Below, in pieces: positions 62,971 to 64,000 of a stretch of 64,000 nucleotides of DNA. Each line of letters begins with the position of its first letter. Positions within the stretch are counted from its first letter, which is position 1. The notes beneath the pieces were generated by a model, which worked only from the letters and a program-made list of their open reading frames with translations, was not told the DNA's origin and did not search any database. Made by a program: the position numbers and the translations under genes. This DNA is from Candidatus Sumerlaea chitinivorans (GTDB lineage: Bacteria; Sumerlaeota; Sumerlaeia; Sumerlaeales; Sumerlaeaceae): the NCBI GenBank assembly GCA_003290465.1, contig CP030759.1, forward strand, positions 1,889,144-1,953,143. Reading direction: 5' to 3'.

Positions 62971-63338
62971 CCTCGGGCGCTGAATAACAACGGGAGGCGT
63001 CGTTTGGGCAAGCGTAGTTTTTCAAAAAGTTGCGAAAACGTAACCAGCATGGCCTTCCTCGGTCTACGTTCTCGCTTGCAGCCCACCAGACGTAGTCTTT
63101 GCTTTGCTCCGCTAATTCCTACGCATAGTTTTGTTGCAAATGGAATTGCTGACTCACAGGAAAGTATGCATTGAAGCGTTTGAAAGCTATGCTGTGAGAG
63201 GCTGCGGGTTTACACGTCAGGGGGAAGTGATATAGACTTGCTGCGGGTGAACATTCCCCATTATGCTGCACGAGCGCACCAAGAGCCGTGAGCAGTGGCG
63301 TGCCGCAGGAATCCAATTGTGGGTAAAGGACGCAAAAT
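62971..63338. other. Intergenic region with a likely promoter only
   Basis: 368 bases between the divergent methyltransferase and GspK-like genes. It contains the promoter at 63209-63236 and no other recognised element. Short ORFs here have no ribosome-binding site or family match. Confidence 0.5.
63209..63236 (+). promoter_or_regulatory. Candidate sigma70-type promoter of the GspK-like gene
   Basis: TTTACA (63209-63214) and TATAGA (63231-63236) are separated by 16 bases, each matching five of six or nearly so. The start site would be near 63243, giving a ~95-base leader before the TTG start. Confidence 0.5.
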
Positions 63339-64000
63339 TTGAAGCTTAGCAGAAACGAAGAACGAGGATCCACGCTGATTGTCGTGGCAGCGTTGCTGTC
63401 GGTTCTGCTGCTCATGGTGGCGATGCTGTCCGTGAGCGCAAAAATGGATATGGTGGCAAGTAGAAACTACGCGGACGCCACCGAGGCGCGTGCAGCAACG
63501 ATTGGCGCGTTGCCCCGGGCTCTCGCCTACGTTAGCGAAGCAACGACCCTTACAAGCTTACTGCAACCGTGGAATACTGTCGCAAACGCCCGACCAGAGA
63601 AGCAAGTCTCGGCCAACAAGAATCTGAACGGGAAAGCCCCCTCAACCTTTGCGGCGGACAACTCATTGGCCCAGCTCTCGATTACCGATCTTGGCAGCAA
63701 AGTGAACTTGAATGTTTTTCGTAGCGAACGCGCTTTGGCGCGGTTTCTCGCAGCCGTTTTCCCTCAAGCCTCGACAGGAGTGCCCGTAGAGGCGCGTGCA
63801 CACGCGCTTGCAAGCATTCTGGACTTGCGAGAGGACAATTCCACTACCCGCGAGCTTGATCTGCGCCTACCTCCGACGAAGAGCGGGCGGCGCATCCAGT
63901 CCCTGTGGGAACTGCTGGCGGATCCCGCCAAAACGCCTGACCTTTTCTCTTATGAGGAGGTGCTGGCATTAGCTAATTACGCGACCTGTTTTTCGTTAGC
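63339..64000 (+). CDS. GspK/PilX-like secretion or pilus protein, 3'-partial
   Basis: The frame stays open from TTG 63339 to the right edge (220 codons). AAAGGA lies eight bases before the TTG. The N-terminus LKLSRNEERGSTLIVVAALL then LSVLLLMVAMLSVSAKMDM is the basic-RGS-hydrophobic start of GspK/PilX-type minor pseudopilins, with Gly before the cleavage site replaced by GS. The rest is Ala/Leu-rich with LGSKVNLNVFRSERALARFL, like the GspK SAM-like region that follows 'D...KINLN'. It belongs to the same pilus or type II secretion theme as the pseudopilins; the C-terminus is outside the window. Confidence 0.7.
   Translation, partial: MKLSRNEERGSTLIVVAALLSVLLLMVAMLSVSAKMDMVASRNYADATEARAATIGALPRALAYVSEATTLTSLLQPWNTVANARPEKQVSANKNLNGKAPSTFAADNSLAQLSITDLGSKVNLNVFRSERALARFLAAVFPQASTGVPVEARAHALASILDLREDNSTTRELDLRLPPTKSGRRIQSLWELLADPAKTPDLFSYEEVLALANYATCFSL

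Noticed and set aside
1-64000. Insertion sequences, prophage genes, CRISPR arrays
   Set aside because: No transposase, integrase, phage structural gene or regularly spaced repeat array was seen on either strand.

Overview
The window is a moderately GC-rich, gene-dense bacterial chromosome segment with about 46 protein genes, one tRNA-Ser and no mobile elements or CRISPR. It reads as a poorly cultured, Gram-negative-type phylum rather than a familiar model lineage. My best guess is Candidatus Sumerlaeota (former BRC1) or a neighbour such as Hydrogenedentota, Omnitrophota or Planctomycetota. The guess rests on pseudopilins with a shared C-terminal tail, many tetratricopeptide (TPR) membrane proteins, a DUF6677-like gene, a stand-alone SpoVG next to ispE, and TolB and O-antigen ligase homologues that imply an outer membrane. 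It is inference; no marker gene in the window settles it.

Layout. 1-1.9 kb: the end of an FAD-dependent oxidoreductase carrying S-layer-homology repeats. 2-5.9 kb: a six-gene ArsR-controlled operon (ArsR repressor, ArsP-type permease, two thioredoxin-like proteins, DsbD/ArsG-like membrane protein, DGC zinc-binding protein) with a visible promoter and operator. 6-8.6 kb: tRNA-Ser, pilT, a dual-specificity phosphatase and a bacilliredoxin. 9-12.1 kb: O-antigen-ligase-like protein with TPR tail, ispE, spoVG. 12.3-20 kb: a secreted TPR protein, tolB, acnA, argB. 20-26.6 kb (minus strand): glycosyltransferase 2, two TPR membrane proteins and a tandem-receiver protein.

27-30 kb: FHA-GAF-PP2C phosphatase, a pseudopilin and a translationally coupled Spy-like membrane protein. 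30.2-36.2 kb: three tandem paralogous membrane proteins that look like GT-C glycosyltransferases. 36.3-38.9 kb: LVIVD-repeat lipoprotein, DUF6677-like protein, small membrane protein and a second pseudopilin with a strong terminator. 39-46.6 kb: glycosyltransferase 4, glgC, a receiver-NTF2-like fusion, thrC, thiE, an FMN reductase. 46.8-51.6 kb: a 1611-residue receptor-like Ser/Thr kinase (FG-GAP sensor, one membrane span, about 800 residues of TPR, kinase at the C-terminus). 51.9-64 kb: cysC, an M16 peptidase, a beta-CASP RNase, cydAB followed at once by an aldo-keto-reductase/chlorite-dismutase fusion, dtd, ilvE, a methyltransferase, and the start of a GspK/PilX-like gene that runs off the edge.

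Themes. The window is rich in cell-envelope functions (pili or secretion, polysaccharide polymerisation, S-layer anchoring) and in signalling built from TPR scaffolds, phosphatase, kinase and receiver domains. The most unusual items are the FG-GAP/TPR/kinase receptor, the reductase-HemQ-like fusion in a cytochrome bd operon, and the triple array of GT-C-like proteins.
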